Shown one piece after another: positions 1 to 8,414 of a stretch of DNA of 64,000 nucleotides. Both the position numbers and the translations under genes were made by a program. Position 1 is the stretch's first letter; every line of letters begins with the position of its first letter. A model generated the notes under the pieces. The model saw only the letters and a program-made list of their open reading frames with translations, searched no databases and had not been told where the DNA came from. The DNA is taken from contig JADLCD010000032.1 of assembly GCA_020847395.1 (NCBI GenBank), positions 19,628 through 83,627 of the forward strand, in the 5' to 3' direction. Origin of the DNA: Chitinophagaceae bacterium (lineage in GTDB: Bacteria; Bacteroidota; Bacteroidia; Chitinophagales; Chitinophagaceae).

Positions 1-412
1 CACTTACTTCATTACCAAATATAACTGCGATTTTACCATTTCCATTATCCGGCAATTGGTGGGTCGAAATTTTATGAAGTGCAATACTGCCTTCTACCTG
101 CTCAATAGCCCATATGAGATAGCCGGAAGCTTTTAGCTTTTGTACCACTTCCGCTGTTGTGTTGTAATATTCCCAACGCACGGTTTCTGTGGCTCCGAGG
201 GCGGTTTTTTGTATATCTCTGTGGGGCGGCTTTGGCGTATAGCCGCATAAATAAACGCCCTCAATAAGAAATGCATCTGCCGTGCGGAATACACTGCCTA
301 CATTGTGCATACTGCGTACATTATCCAGTACAGCAATTACAGGCGTTTTATCTGAAGCCTTAAATTCTTCAACCGATTTACGGTTAAGTTCATCCATGGT
401 TAATTTACGCAT
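1..412 (-). CDS. TrmH/SpoU-family RNA methyltransferase (3' part cut by window edge)
   Basis: This gene reads leftwards from ATG at 412 and runs off the window, so only about 137 N-terminal residues are present. The segment DNVRSMHNVGSVFRTADA is the first SpoU (SPOUT) signature, with the conserved Asn and Arg used in SAM-dependent 2'-O-ribose methylation of tRNA or rRNA. The visible part ends in IFGNEV, the start of the second SpoU motif that forms the trefoil knot. There is no N-terminal substrate-binding domain, so it is a short TrmH-like form. Which RNA it modifies cannot be told. It is divergent from mutS, with about 210 bp between the two starts. Confidence 0.85.
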   Translation of the reverse strand, partial: MRKLTMDELNRKSVEEFKASDKTPVIAVLDNVRSMHNVGSVFRTADAFLIEGVYLCGYTPKPPHRDIQKTALGATETVRWEYYNTTAEVVQKLKASGYLIWAIEQVEGSIALHKISTHQLPDNGNGKIAVIFGNEVS

Positions 413-621
413 AGGGCAAAGAAAGTAAAAGTTTTAATGCGGAAAGCTATAGTATACTCAGCCTGCCACAACCATGCCGCACAATGATATGCAGTACAAG
501 CGAGCGTGGCAAGGAACGATGCCATTTGCACTGAAGCCGGCTACATAAAAATATCCTTTATAATTTGGGGAAACTTGTGGAAAATATTTGCGGTTCAGTT
601 CGTTATTTTTGTCACCCCAGT

Positions 622-3225
622 ATGGCAAAAGCAAGTTCAGATACTCCATTAATGCAGCAGCACCGGGCAATTAAGCAGCGATACCCGGATGCGATTTTAT
701 TGTTCAGGGTTGGTGATTTTTATGAAACATTTGGTGAAGACGCGATTGTGGCTTCGCGGGTGCTTGGCATTACGCTTACCAAAAGAAACAATGGCGCGGC
801 TTCATCATCTGAGCTGGCAGGATTTCCGCACCATGCGCTGGATACCTATTTGCATAAGCTGGTAAAGGCTGGTTACCGTGTAGCAATATGTGATCAGTTA
901 GAAGACCCGAAAGCGGCTAAGGGAATTGTGAAACGCGGCGTTACAGAAATGGTTACTCCCGGCGTTGCCACTAACGATAAACTGCTTGAACATAACAGCA
1001 ATAATTTTTTAGCGGGTGTATATTTTGGTGAAAACATTATAGGCACTGCTTTTCTTGATATATCAACCGGAGAATTTTTTGTGGCGGAAGGAAATGCAGA
1101 GTATGCTGATAAATTATTGCAGAGCCTGAAACCCGCAGAAGTTGTTTTTCAGCGCAGCTTTCAAAAACATTTTAAAGAAACCTTCGGCACAAAATTTTAC
1201 ACTTATACTTTAGAGAGCTGGTTGTTTGAAGAGAAATATGCTACAGAAAGTTTACTGAAGCATTTCGGCACACATTCGCTGAAAGGTTATGGCATAGAAA
1301 ATATGCATGCCGGTATTATTGCTGCCGGCGCGGTATTGCATTACCTGAAAGATACGGAGCATCCCAACCTTCAGCATATCACTTCCATACAGCGTATTGA
1401 TAAGGATGAGCATTTATGGATGGACAGGTTTACTATACGTAACCTTGAATTGCTGGGTACTGGTGTAGACAGTGGACACACCTTGCAAAAGGTAATGGAT
1501 AATACGGTTTCGCCAATGGGTGCACGTTTGCTGAGGCGGTGGCTGGTATTGCCGTTGAAAGATATGGCAAGAATTAATGAGCGACTGAATCTTGTGGAGT
1601 ATTTTATTAAAGAAGTTGACCTGCGTACAAAAATCATTCAGCATATAAAACAATGCGGCGATATTGAGCGGCTGGTGAGTAAAATACCATTGAAGAAGAT
1701 TAACCCGCGTGAAATAAAACATATTGCCCGTGGATTGCAGCATATACAGGAAATAAAAAACAGTTGTATAAACAGCAGCAATGATTATCTTAAGAGGCTG
1801 GCTGATGGTTTGAATACCTGCACTTATATAGCAGAGAAAATCAATAAAGACATTACTGAGAATCCGCCGGTGCAGGCAAATAAAGGTGGCATAATTAATA
1901 TGGGCGTGCATGCCGAACTGGATGAATTAAGAAATATTGCAACTAACGGTAAAGATTACCTGCTGGAACTGCAGCAGAAAGAAATGCAGGCAACGGGTAT
2001 ATCTTCTTTAAAAGTGAGTTATAATAATGTATTCGGTTATTACCTTGAAGTAACTAACTCGCACAAAAGCAAAGTGCCTGAAAGCTGGATAAGAAAACAA
2101 ACCCTGGCAAACGCGGAAAGATATATTACGCCTGAATTAAAGCATTACGAAGAAAAAATAACCGGGGCTGAAGAAAAAATATTCCAGATAGAGCTGGAAC
2201 TATATGATAAGCTGCTGGTTGAATTGCAGGATTATATCGCCCCCATGCAGTTGAATGGAAATATACTGGCAAAACTGGACTGCCTGTTGTGTTTTGCGGG
2301 CAACGCATTGCAGTATAATTATAAAAAACCGGAATTGCACGAAGGCACTGCGTTAACGCTGAAAGACAGCAGGCACCCGGTTATTGAACATTACCTGCCC
2401 TCTGATGAACAATATATTACCAACGATATTATTCTCGATCCGGATAACCAGCAGATTATTATACTTACCGGGCCTAATATGAGTGGTAAAAGCGCCTTAC
2501 TAAGGCAAACTGCGCTGATTACACTGATGGCACATACGGGCAGCTTTGTGCCTGCATCTGCTGCAAGCATACCTGTTACAGATAAAATATTTACCAGGGT
2601 TGGCGCATCAGATAATTTAAGCGGGGGAGAATCAACATTTATGGTGGAGATGAATGAAACCGCCAGCATCATCAATAATATTTCTGCTGCAAGTTTGATA
2701 TTGCTTGATGAAATCGGCAGGGGAACATCTACATACGATGGTATTTCGATAGCGTGGAGTATTGCGGAGTTTTTGCATAATTCGCCGCACAAACCAAAAA
2801 CATTATTTGCTACGCACTATCACGAGTTGAATGAACTGGAAAATAAACTTCCGCGTATTAAGAACTATCACATCACGAATAAAGAGGCAGGCAATAAAAT
2901 TATTTTCCTGCGCAAATTAGCGCCCGGCGGAAGCACACACAGCTTTGGTATACATGTGGCTAAAATGGCGGGTATGCCTCCTGCATTAATTGATCGTGCC
3001 AACGCGGTACTTAAGCAACTGGAAGAAAAGCATGGAGAGGGCGGACCCAATATTTCTTCTGCGGTAAAGCAACTGGCAATACCACAAATGCAACTTTCCA
3101 TTTTTGATGCACACAGCGAAACTTTTGATGATATAAGAAGGCTGCTGGAAAGCACGGATATTAACCGGCTTACGCCTGTAGAAGCGCTGCTTAAACTGAA
3201 TGAGATTAAAGGCATGCTGAAATAG
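622..3225 (+). CDS. mutS: DNA mismatch repair protein MutS
   Basis: MutS recognises base mismatches and small loops in newly replicated DNA and recruits MutL. The 867-residue length fits the bacterial family. The mismatch-reading Phe-x-Glu is F33-Y34-E35 in GDFYETF; the connector, lever and clamp regions follow; the ATPase has Walker A GPNMSGKS (617-624), STFMVEM, and Walker B DEIGRGTS starting at D696. An open frame continues upstream to a TTG at 565, but the ATG at 622 places the protein start one short helix before the F-x-E motif as in other MutS proteins, so I chose it. The gene is intact, which matters when judging the many single-base frameshifts elsewhere in this window. Confidence 0.97.
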   Translation: MAKASSDTPLMQQHRAIKQRYPDAILLFRVGDFYETFGEDAIVASRVLGITLTKRNNGAASSSELAGFPHHALDTYLHKLVKAGYRVAICDQLEDPKAAKGIVKRGVTEMVTPGVATNDKLLEHNSNNFLAGVYFGENIIGTAFLDISTGEFFVAEGNAEYADKLLQSLKPAEVVFQRSFQKHFKETFGTKFYTYTLESWLFEEKYATESLLKHFGTHSLKGYGIENMHAGIIAAGAVLHYLKDTEHPNLQHITSIQRIDKDEHLWMDRFTIRNLELLGTGVDSGHTLQKVMDNTVSPMGARLLRRWLVLPLKDMARINERLNLVEYFIKEVDLRTKIIQHIKQCGDIERLVSKIPLKKINPREIKHIARGLQHIQEIKNSCINSSNDYLKRLADGLNTCTYIAEKINKDITENPPVQANKGGIINMGVHAELDELRNIATNGKDYLLELQQKEMQATGISSLKVSYNNVFGYYLEVTNSHKSKVPESWIRKQTLANAERYITPELKHYEEKITGAEEKIFQIELELYDKLLVELQDYIAPMQLNGNILAKLDCLLCFAGNALQYNYKKPELHEGTALTLKDSRHPVIEHYLPSDEQYITNDIILDPDNQQIIILTGPNMSGKSALLRQTALITLMAHTGSFVPASAASIPVTDKIFTRVGASDNLSGGESTFMVEMNETASIINNISAASLILLDEIGRGTSTYDGISIAWSIAEFLHNSPHKPKTLFATHYHELNELENKLPRIKNYHITNKEAGNKIIFLRKLAPGGSTHSFGIHVAKMAGMPPALIDRANAVLKQLEEKHGEGGPNISSAVKQLAIPQMQLSIFDAHSETFDDIRRLLESTDINRLTPVEALLKLNEIKGMLK

Positions 3226-3368
3226 TGAAGAAATGTGAGCGTGTGGAAATGATGGGCATGCACGAGGTTGATATAATAGAGCTTTATTATTTTACCGGCT
3301 TATATTGGATGGAAAAAAAGACAATAGCCCCAAAAACATGTTCAGCCATATGCAGCCAGGGAATTTCT

Positions 3369-3932
3369 TTAAAACTCCAGAGATACTCCGGCTTTTAATA
3401 TTCCTTCATAACCATAACCCAGTTCTGCAAAGGCACCAAACTTTGCACCAAAGCGTGCGCCCAGTAATCTTAGCTGATAAGCAAATGCATCATTCTTTCC
3501 TTCTGCTGAACCGATAATGTTATTGAACGAACACCCTGCAGACAGCCCGGAATACATATGGAATAAAGGGTCGTGAACATAGTTATATTTTGCATTAAGC
3601 AATGCAGTGAATATTGCCCAATCAAATTTTGCGGAAGGCACGCGGTAAGTTACTGTTGCTTTAGTATAAATACCTGTAACTCCTACTGAAAAACGATTTG
3701 AAATATACCGGTTATATGCCAGTGAAAAACCGCCTATTCCGGAAATATTGTCAACACGCGTATGGTTATTGTCTGCATCAAAAAAATTACCTGTTGCACC
3801 AGGAATTTCCGGAGATGTTGCTATACCATAAGCCAGTTCAATTTCATTTTTTATATAGTTATTTTGAGCAAAAGAAGTTTTTGCAAAAAAGATGAGAAAA
3901 AACAATGCCGGAATTTTTTTAAGGATATACAC
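3369..3932 (-). CDS. secreted outer-membrane beta-barrel protein, function unknown
   Basis: The protein has a signal peptide (hydrophobic core ending TSFAQ) followed by about 165 residues of alternating hydrophobic strands and a C-terminal aromatic residue (SLEF), the layout of a small 8-stranded OmpW/OmpA-like barrel. No enzyme motif is visible. Two ATGs lie further upstream (3992 and 3977), but a -7 promoter box (3950-3957) sits between them and the GTG at 3932; a transcript from it would begin downstream of both ATGs, so I place the start at the GTG (187 residues). If that promoter is wrong the protein is up to 20 residues longer. It converges with mutS. Confidence 0.6.
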   Translation of the reverse strand: MYILKKIPALFFLIFFAKTSFAQNNYIKNEIELAYGIATSPEIPGATGNFFDADNNHTRVDNISGIGGFSLAYNRYISNRFSVGVTGIYTKATVTYRVPSAKFDWAIFTALLNAKYNYVHDPLFHMYSGLSAGCSFNNIIGSAEGKNDAFAYQLRLLGARFGAKFGAFAELGYGYEGILKAGVSLEF

Positions 3933-3949
3933 GCTCTTGCTATTTGTTG

Positions 3950-3957
3950 CAAAATTA
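3950..3957 (-). promoter_or_regulatory. Bacteroidota -7 box for the beta-barrel gene
   Basis: Read on the minus strand this is TAATTTTG, an exact TAnnTTTG match, 17 nt upstream of the GTG at 3932. No good -33 TTG is seen at the usual 19-21 bp, so the call is tentative. It would give a leader of only about 10 nt. Confidence 0.4.
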
Positions 3958-4174
3958 TGCAATAAAATGCACCTCATACCCACAAGCTGCATTTCAGATT
4001 AAATGAGCAGGGGCGCCTGCAAAGATGTGATTTCACACAGCGAACGCAAAGGAGCAATGTTGCTATGGGAGATGGAATTCCAGGCAATTGATCTTGCAAA
4101 AAAAGTAGCCGCTAATGCAATGGCTTTCACCGCACTTTTTTAACTACTATTCCTTCGAAAATGATGAAAAAATG

Positions 4175-4201
4175 AAAAGTCTACTAAAAAAGTAGACTTT
4201 T
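4175..4201. promoter_or_regulatory. inverted repeat upstream of TonB receptor (operator or terminator)
   Basis: Two perfect 11-bp arms (AAAAGTCTACT and its complement) flank an A5 loop and are followed by more T residues. It could be a terminator read rightwards, but no gene ends just before it on that strand. Its GTCTACT half-site recurs at 4245, over the receptor promoter, which favours a pair of protein binding sites. Confidence 0.5.
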
Positions 4202-4216
4202 TTTATCCAAAATTGA

Positions 4217-4263
4217 TTGCGGTTAAAATTTATGGCATACATTTGTCTACTAATTTTATAGAC
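4217..4263 (+). promoter_or_regulatory. promoter of the TonB receptor with overlapping inverted repeat
   Basis: A -33 TTG at 4217-4219 and a -7 TACATTTG at 4238-4245 are 18 bp apart and match the Bacteroidota housekeeping promoter. The last base of the -7 box begins an imperfect inverted repeat (GTCTA at 4245-4249, TAGAC at 4259-4263) that would cover the transcription start. The half-site is shared with the perfect repeat at 4175-4201, so a repressor binding both would block the promoter. The leader to the ATG is about 60 nt. Confidence 0.55.
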
Positions 4264-4311
4264 TAATAAAATTTTTAACTGTACAGATTTTAATAACCAA
4301 AAAATTGTTTA

Positions 4312-6879
4312 ATGCAAAAGCTGTTTTTAATTTCCATTTTCTTCTTGTTATTTTTCAACCTGGTTAATGCTCAAACCCAAATAAAAGGAGTAGTGAAAAA
4401 TGGTACAGGTGCGCGGGTTCCGGGCGCAACTATTAATATAAAAGGAACAAGTATATATGCAGCAGCAGATAGTTTAGGTGAGTTCAGCATTGAAGCGCCC
4501 AAAACAGCACCGTTTACCCTGCATGTTACAGCAGCCGGGTTTCATGGGCTCAGCACCAAATATGATAAAATTCCGGAAGAGCCTGTTGGTATTACACTGG
4601 TGGCAAATGAGTTGCTGGATTATATTGTGGTAACATCACGCAGAAGAAGCGAAGTTGTACAAAATATCCCAATTCCCATTTCTGTTGTTGGTGGTAGCCG
4701 TATAGCCGATGCCGGCGCATTTAATGTTGGACGTATTAAAGAACTGGTTCCTTCTGTGCAACTATATTCGTCCAATGCACGTAATACCACTTTAAATATA
4801 AGAGGGTTGGGGTCAACCTATGGTTTAACCAATGATGGTATTGATCCTGGTGTTGGATTTTATCTTGATGGTGTATATTTAGCCCGCCCTGCTGCTACTG
4901 TTCTTGATTTTATTGATGTGGAACGTATTGAAGTATTACGTGGACCACAGGGAACATTATTCGGTAAAAACACAACTGCAGGCGCTTTCAATATTACTTC
5001 GCGTGCCGCGGAGTTTAAGCCGGGTGCTGTTTTTGAAGCCAGCTATGGTAACTATGGATACATACAGGCAAAAGCATCGATAACAGGCCCGCTTATTGCA
5101 AATAAATTGGCAGCTCGTGTTTCCTTTTCAGGAACGCAGCGCGATGGCATGCTATACAATGTAAACGCTGATCGCAAAATAAATGATCTTAATAATTTAG
5201 GAGGAAGAGCGCAACTACTGTTTACTCCTTCTGACAATATAAGAATATCATTAGCCGGAGATGTTAGCACGCAGAAACCGGATGGTTATGGCTGGGCTGT
5301 GGCAGGCGTAGTAAAAACACAACGTTCAGATTACAGGCAATTCAATACAATTATTGCTGATTTGGGATATACCATTCCATACAAAAGCGTATTTGAAAGA
5401 AAAGTTGATTTAGATACCCGCTCAAAAGCAGATAACGAATTAGGTGGCGTTTCATTGAATGCAGATATTAAAATTGGCAATGGAACACTAACTACTACAA
5501 CAGCATGGCGTTACTGGCAATGGATTCCTTTAAACGACAGGGATTATCTCGGCATCCCGGTATTTACCATTTCTGCCGGTAACTCCGCTCACGATCAATG
5601 GTCGCAGGAATTCAGGTACTCAGGAAAAGTTAGTAAAAATATCACCGGAGTTGCAGGATTGTATGGCTTATGGCAGGATCTGAAAACAGATCCCGTACAT
5701 ACAGAAGAAGCGGGCTCATCATTGTGGCGCTTTTATCAAAACAATGCAAATGCTACAGGATGGGAAACGCCCGGTTTGCTTGATAATTTTGGTATCAAAA
5801 CGGTTTATGGAATTAAATCAACAAGCCTTGCAGCCTTTGCAAATATAGATTGGGCTGTTACAGAAAATTTACACATCTTACCAGGGTTGAGATATAATTA
5901 CGACAAGAAAATTGCACATTATAATCGTGTAATTTATGGAGGCCTTCAAACAGATGATGCTGCGCTTTTAGCTTTAAAGAAACAGGTATACACAAATCAG
6001 GCATTTGATGTAAATGCTGATGCAGGCAATGTATCAGGACAATTATCACTGCAATATGTAGTAAACAAAAACTACAATGCCTTTGCTACATTCTCCAAAA
6101 GTTATAAACCCATAGGCATTAATGTTGGCGGATTACCAACGGCTGACGGTAAAACACTTACAGACCTGGCAACCGTAAAACCGGAGTCTGTTCAGCATTT
6201 TGAATTTGGTATAAAAACAACGCCATTACCTAATACAATCCTGAATTTAACTGTATACCAGAATAATATAAAAGATTACCAAACATTGGTACAAACACCT
6301 GAGCCCGGCGTAAACCGCGGTTATCTTGCCAATGCTGAAAAAGTAAGAACGCAGGGTGTTGAAGTGGATGGAAGTTTCAGGGCTTCTGATTTTATCAGCC
6401 TCAATGCGGCATTAGCATATACTGATGGCAAATATGTAAAATTTACCAATGCACCCGTGCCGCTTGAAGAAGTGGGAGGCACAGTAGCATTTAAAGATAT
6501 TTCAGGTGGCGCGCTTCCCGGTATATCAAAATGGTCATGGACATTGGGTACCGAGCTTAACCAACAGGGAAAATTCCTCGGATGGCAGGGTAACTATTTT
6601 TTTGGAGCTGATTTGTACTATCGTTCTAAGTTTTCTTCAAGCCCTTCACCTTCTTTGTACCTTAATATTGATGCTTATTATTTATTGAATGCGCGTTTAG
6701 GTTTCAGAGGCAATAATGGATTTACTTTATTCGTATGGAGCAGGAACCTGGGCAATAAAGATTATTACGAGCAACTGTTGACAGCACCGGGCAACTATGG
6801 TCAGTATGCCGGTATTGTAGGCGATGCGCGTACGTTTGGCGTTACAATAAGATATACTTTGAAATTTCAGCAGCAGTAA
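4312..6879 (+). CDS. TonB-dependent outer membrane receptor
   Basis: An 855-residue outer-membrane transporter energised by TonB. It has a signal peptide (cleavage near NA-QTQ, residue 20), a carboxypeptidase-regulatory-like domain (about 22-105), a TonB-box-like stretch IVVTSRRR, a plug domain with the conserved LRGPQGTLFGKNTTAG motif, and a long 22-strand barrel ending in a short aromatic/basic tail. There is no SusD partner, so it is not a SusC pair; such stand-alone receptors usually take up iron chelates, cobalamin or other small ligands. The ligand cannot be read from the sequence. The upstream promoter overlaps a palindrome, suggesting a local repressor. Nothing downstream appears co-transcribed. 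Confidence 0.92.
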   Translation: MQKLFLISIFFLLFFNLVNAQTQIKGVVKNGTGARVPGATINIKGTSIYAAADSLGEFSIEAPKTAPFTLHVTAAGFHGLSTKYDKIPEEPVGITLVANELLDYIVVTSRRRSEVVQNIPIPISVVGGSRIADAGAFNVGRIKELVPSVQLYSSNARNTTLNIRGLGSTYGLTNDGIDPGVGFYLDGVYLARPAATVLDFIDVERIEVLRGPQGTLFGKNTTAGAFNITSRAAEFKPGAVFEASYGNYGYIQAKASITGPLIANKLAARVSFSGTQRDGMLYNVNADRKINDLNNLGGRAQLLFTPSDNIRISLAGDVSTQKPDGYGWAVAGVVKTQRSDYRQFNTIIADLGYTIPYKSVFERKVDLDTRSKADNELGGVSLNADIKIGNGTLTTTTAWRYWQWIPLNDRDYLGIPVFTISAGNSAHDQWSQEFRYSGKVSKNITGVAGLYGLWQDLKTDPVHTEEAGSSLWRFYQNNANATGWETPGLLDNFGIKTVYGIKSTSLAAFANIDWAVTENLHILPGLRYNYDKKIAHYNRVIYGGLQTDDAALLALKKQVYTNQAFDVNADAGNVSGQLSLQYVVNKNYNAFATFSKSYKPIGINVGGLPTADGKTLTDLATVKPESVQHFEFGIKTTPLPNTILNLTVYQNNIKDYQTLVQTPEPGVNRGYLANAEKVRTQGVEVDGSFRASDFISLNAALAYTDGKYVKFTNAPVPLEEVGGTVAFKDISGGALPGISKWSWTLGTELNQQGKFLGWQGNYFFGADLYYRSKFSSSPSPSLYLNIDAYYLLNARLGFRGNNGFTLFVWSRNLGNKDYYEQLLTAPGNYGQYAGIVGDARTFGVTIRYTLKFQQQ

Positions 6880-6963
6880 AAATTTTTCAATAAAGATGAT
6901 GTAATAACATTCAAAATCTGTTTCTACGAAGCCACGGCTATAATAGTTGTGGCTTACCACGCG

Positions 6964-7178
6964 CAGGGAGTTTTAGGGTTCGACACTGCAGCGCATTCTA
7001 TTGAAGAGGTATTGTCGCGTACCCGGGATTTAATGCAGTAGCAGTGTATCGCTTTTCTCACGGATTATACAAATTAAAAATTCCTGCATTACCGGGGTTA
7101 ATTTCCAAATATGCACATAGCATAACCGGTATTGATATTAACCCGGTGCAGAAATAGGTTCAGTTTTTTTATTGACCA
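6964..7178 (+). pseudogene. relic of serine O-acetyltransferase (cysE/epsC type)
   Basis: No open frame spans this stretch, but successive frames give consecutive pieces of one serine acetyltransferase: DTAAHSIEEVLS (from 6982), then after a frame change PGFNAVAVYRFSH, LYKLKIPALP, ISKYAHSITGIDINP, then after a missing G the GAEIG motif, then after another shift FFID. These are the helical N-terminal end and the first left-handed hexapeptide turns of the enzyme; the acetyl-CoA and C-terminal parts are gone. At least three frame breaks show that it is dead. It lies directly upstream of the encapsulin gene. Serine acetyltransferase genes are known neighbours of family 2A encapsulin/cysteine desulfurase loci, so this is probably a lost operon member. 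The 80 bp before it hold only a weak hairpin (6929-6955). Confidence 0.75.
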
Positions 7179-7244
7179 AATAATGATTTTGATGAGAGGA
7201 TTAATTTTTCGATATAAATATATACGTCATAATTGTTTTACTGA

Positions 7245-7369
7245 TGTTAAGAGGGTGCATTCCAAATTGTCGCATTGGGCTTCATGTGGGCAGTGAAGAC
7301 ACTGCCCACGGCAGGCGCTCTGGCTGGTGTCTCACCAGCCAGCGACAATTTGGAATGCACCCTGTTAAG
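7245..7369. mobile_element. MITE-like element with 22-bp terminal inverted repeats
   Basis: Perfect 22-bp inverted arms lie at 7252-7273 and 7342-7363 (outer end AGGGTGCATTCC). Inside are two perfect 10-bp hairpins, 7286-7309 (GTGGGCAGTG arm) and 7320-7342 (CTGGCTGGTG arm), giving a cloverleaf-like fold. The element is flanked by a direct repeat TGTTAAG/GTTAAG (7245-7251 and 7364-7369; one T is shared with the arm), which looks like a 6-7 bp target duplication. There is no coding capacity. It separates the acetyltransferase relic from the encapsulin gene. A decayed relative is at 56008-56092. Confidence 0.7.
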
Positions 7370-7490
7370 ATTACCGGATCAACAAGATTTATTATACCTT
7401 AGTTTTTCAATTTTTCTCTTGGCAAAACATAACAACCAGTTTTACTTGCAGAACTAAAAAAAATTACTCCGAACAATTAAATTTCATACA

Positions 7491-8414
7491 ATGGCTGAAA
7501 CAAAAACGCAACAAACCGCTCTTGGCGACGTAGCCGCCCGGCAGCTTGCTATTGCTACCCGCACGGTACCCCAAATGGTTACGATTACCCCAAGATGGTT
7601 AACCAGGCTATTAAACTGGATTCCCGTTGAATCAGGGGTGTATCGTTTAAACAAAGTAAAAAACGCAACAAGAATTGAAGTAGACTGTTCTTCTCGTGAT
7701 GAAAAAGTACTGCCGCAAACCTTTGTGGATTATATTGAAAATCCGAGGGAATATAATCTTGCTGCTGTACAAACTATCGTTGATGTGCATACCCGTGTTT
7801 CTGACCTGTATAGCAAACCTTATAACCAGATTTCAGAACAGCTCAGGCTGGCTATAGAAACCATTAAAGAACGCCAGGAAAGCGAACTGATTAATAATGC
7901 AGGATATGGCCTGCTGCATAGTGTTTCTGCAGACCAGCGCATTAAAACCCGCACCGGTGCTCCCACTCCTGATGATCTTGACGATCTTATTGCCAGGGTT
8001 TGGAAAGAGCCCGGATTCTTTTTGTTACATCCATTAGCTATTGCAGCATTTGGCAGAGAGTGTACACGCCGCGGCGTTCCTCCTCCAACCATTTCTTTAT
8101 TTGGCTCTCAATTCTTAACATGGAGAGGTATTCCTTTGATTCCTTCTGATAAATTACCTATTGTAAAAGGCAAATCCAAAATTATTTTATTACGCACGGG
8201 CGAAGCAAAACAGGGCGTGGTAGGTTTGTTTCAACCGGGTTTACAGGGCGAGCAAACTCCCGGACTTTCTGTTCGCTTTATGGGCATCAATGAAAAAGCA
8301 ATCGCATCTTACCTCGTATCATTATACTGCTCTATGGCTGTATTGGTTGATGATGCTATTGCCGTATTGGATGACGTTGAAATTGGTAACTATCATGAGT
8401 ACAAATACAAATAA
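7491..8414 (+). CDS. family 2A (SrpI-type) encapsulin shell protein
   Basis: This 307-residue protein is an HK97-fold nanocompartment shell subunit of the SrpI group, which builds icosahedral cages around a cysteine desulfurase in the cytoplasm. I recognise it by the family pattern: an N-terminal arm with RQLAIATRTVPQM and WIPVESGVYR, the segment LIARVWKEPGFFLLHP, FGSQFLTWRGIPLIPSDK, and a C-terminal RFMGINEKAIASYLVSLYCS block forming the A-domain and E-loop surface. The neighbour supports the call: the next gene, overlapping by 20 bp in another frame, is a desulfurase with a long disordered N-terminal extension, the known cargo architecture. The overlap suggests coupled translation. No clear promoter box is visible in the 120 bp between the mobile element and the ATG. 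Confidence 0.9.
   Translation: MAETKTQQTALGDVAARQLAIATRTVPQMVTITPRWLTRLLNWIPVESGVYRLNKVKNATRIEVDCSSRDEKVLPQTFVDYIENPREYNLAAVQTIVDVHTRVSDLYSKPYNQISEQLRLAIETIKERQESELINNAGYGLLHSVSADQRIKTRTGAPTPDDLDDLIARVWKEPGFFLLHPLAIAAFGRECTRRGVPPPTISLFGSQFLTWRGIPLIPSDKLPIVKGKSKIILLRTGEAKQGVVGLFQPGLQGEQTPGLSVRFMGINEKAIASYLVSLYCSMAVLVDDAIAVLDDVEIGNYHEYKYK

Noticed and set aside
565..621. TTG extension of MutS
   Set aside because: It adds 19 residues not typical of the family, and the ATG at 622 gives the normal distance to the F-x-E motif.
4003..4143. Plus-strand frame of 46 codons (MSRGACKDVISHSERK...)
   Set aside because: No promoter, family or conserved motif is visible; it ends just before the receptor operator and is probably chance, though a gene remnant is possible.
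6929..6955. AAGCCAC/GTGGCTT hairpin as terminator of the TonB receptor gene
   Set aside because: No T tract follows and the stem is only 7 bp; position alone is not enough.
7275..7457. Plus-strand 60-codon frame upstream of the encapsulin
   Set aside because: It is encoded by the internal hairpins of the mobile element.
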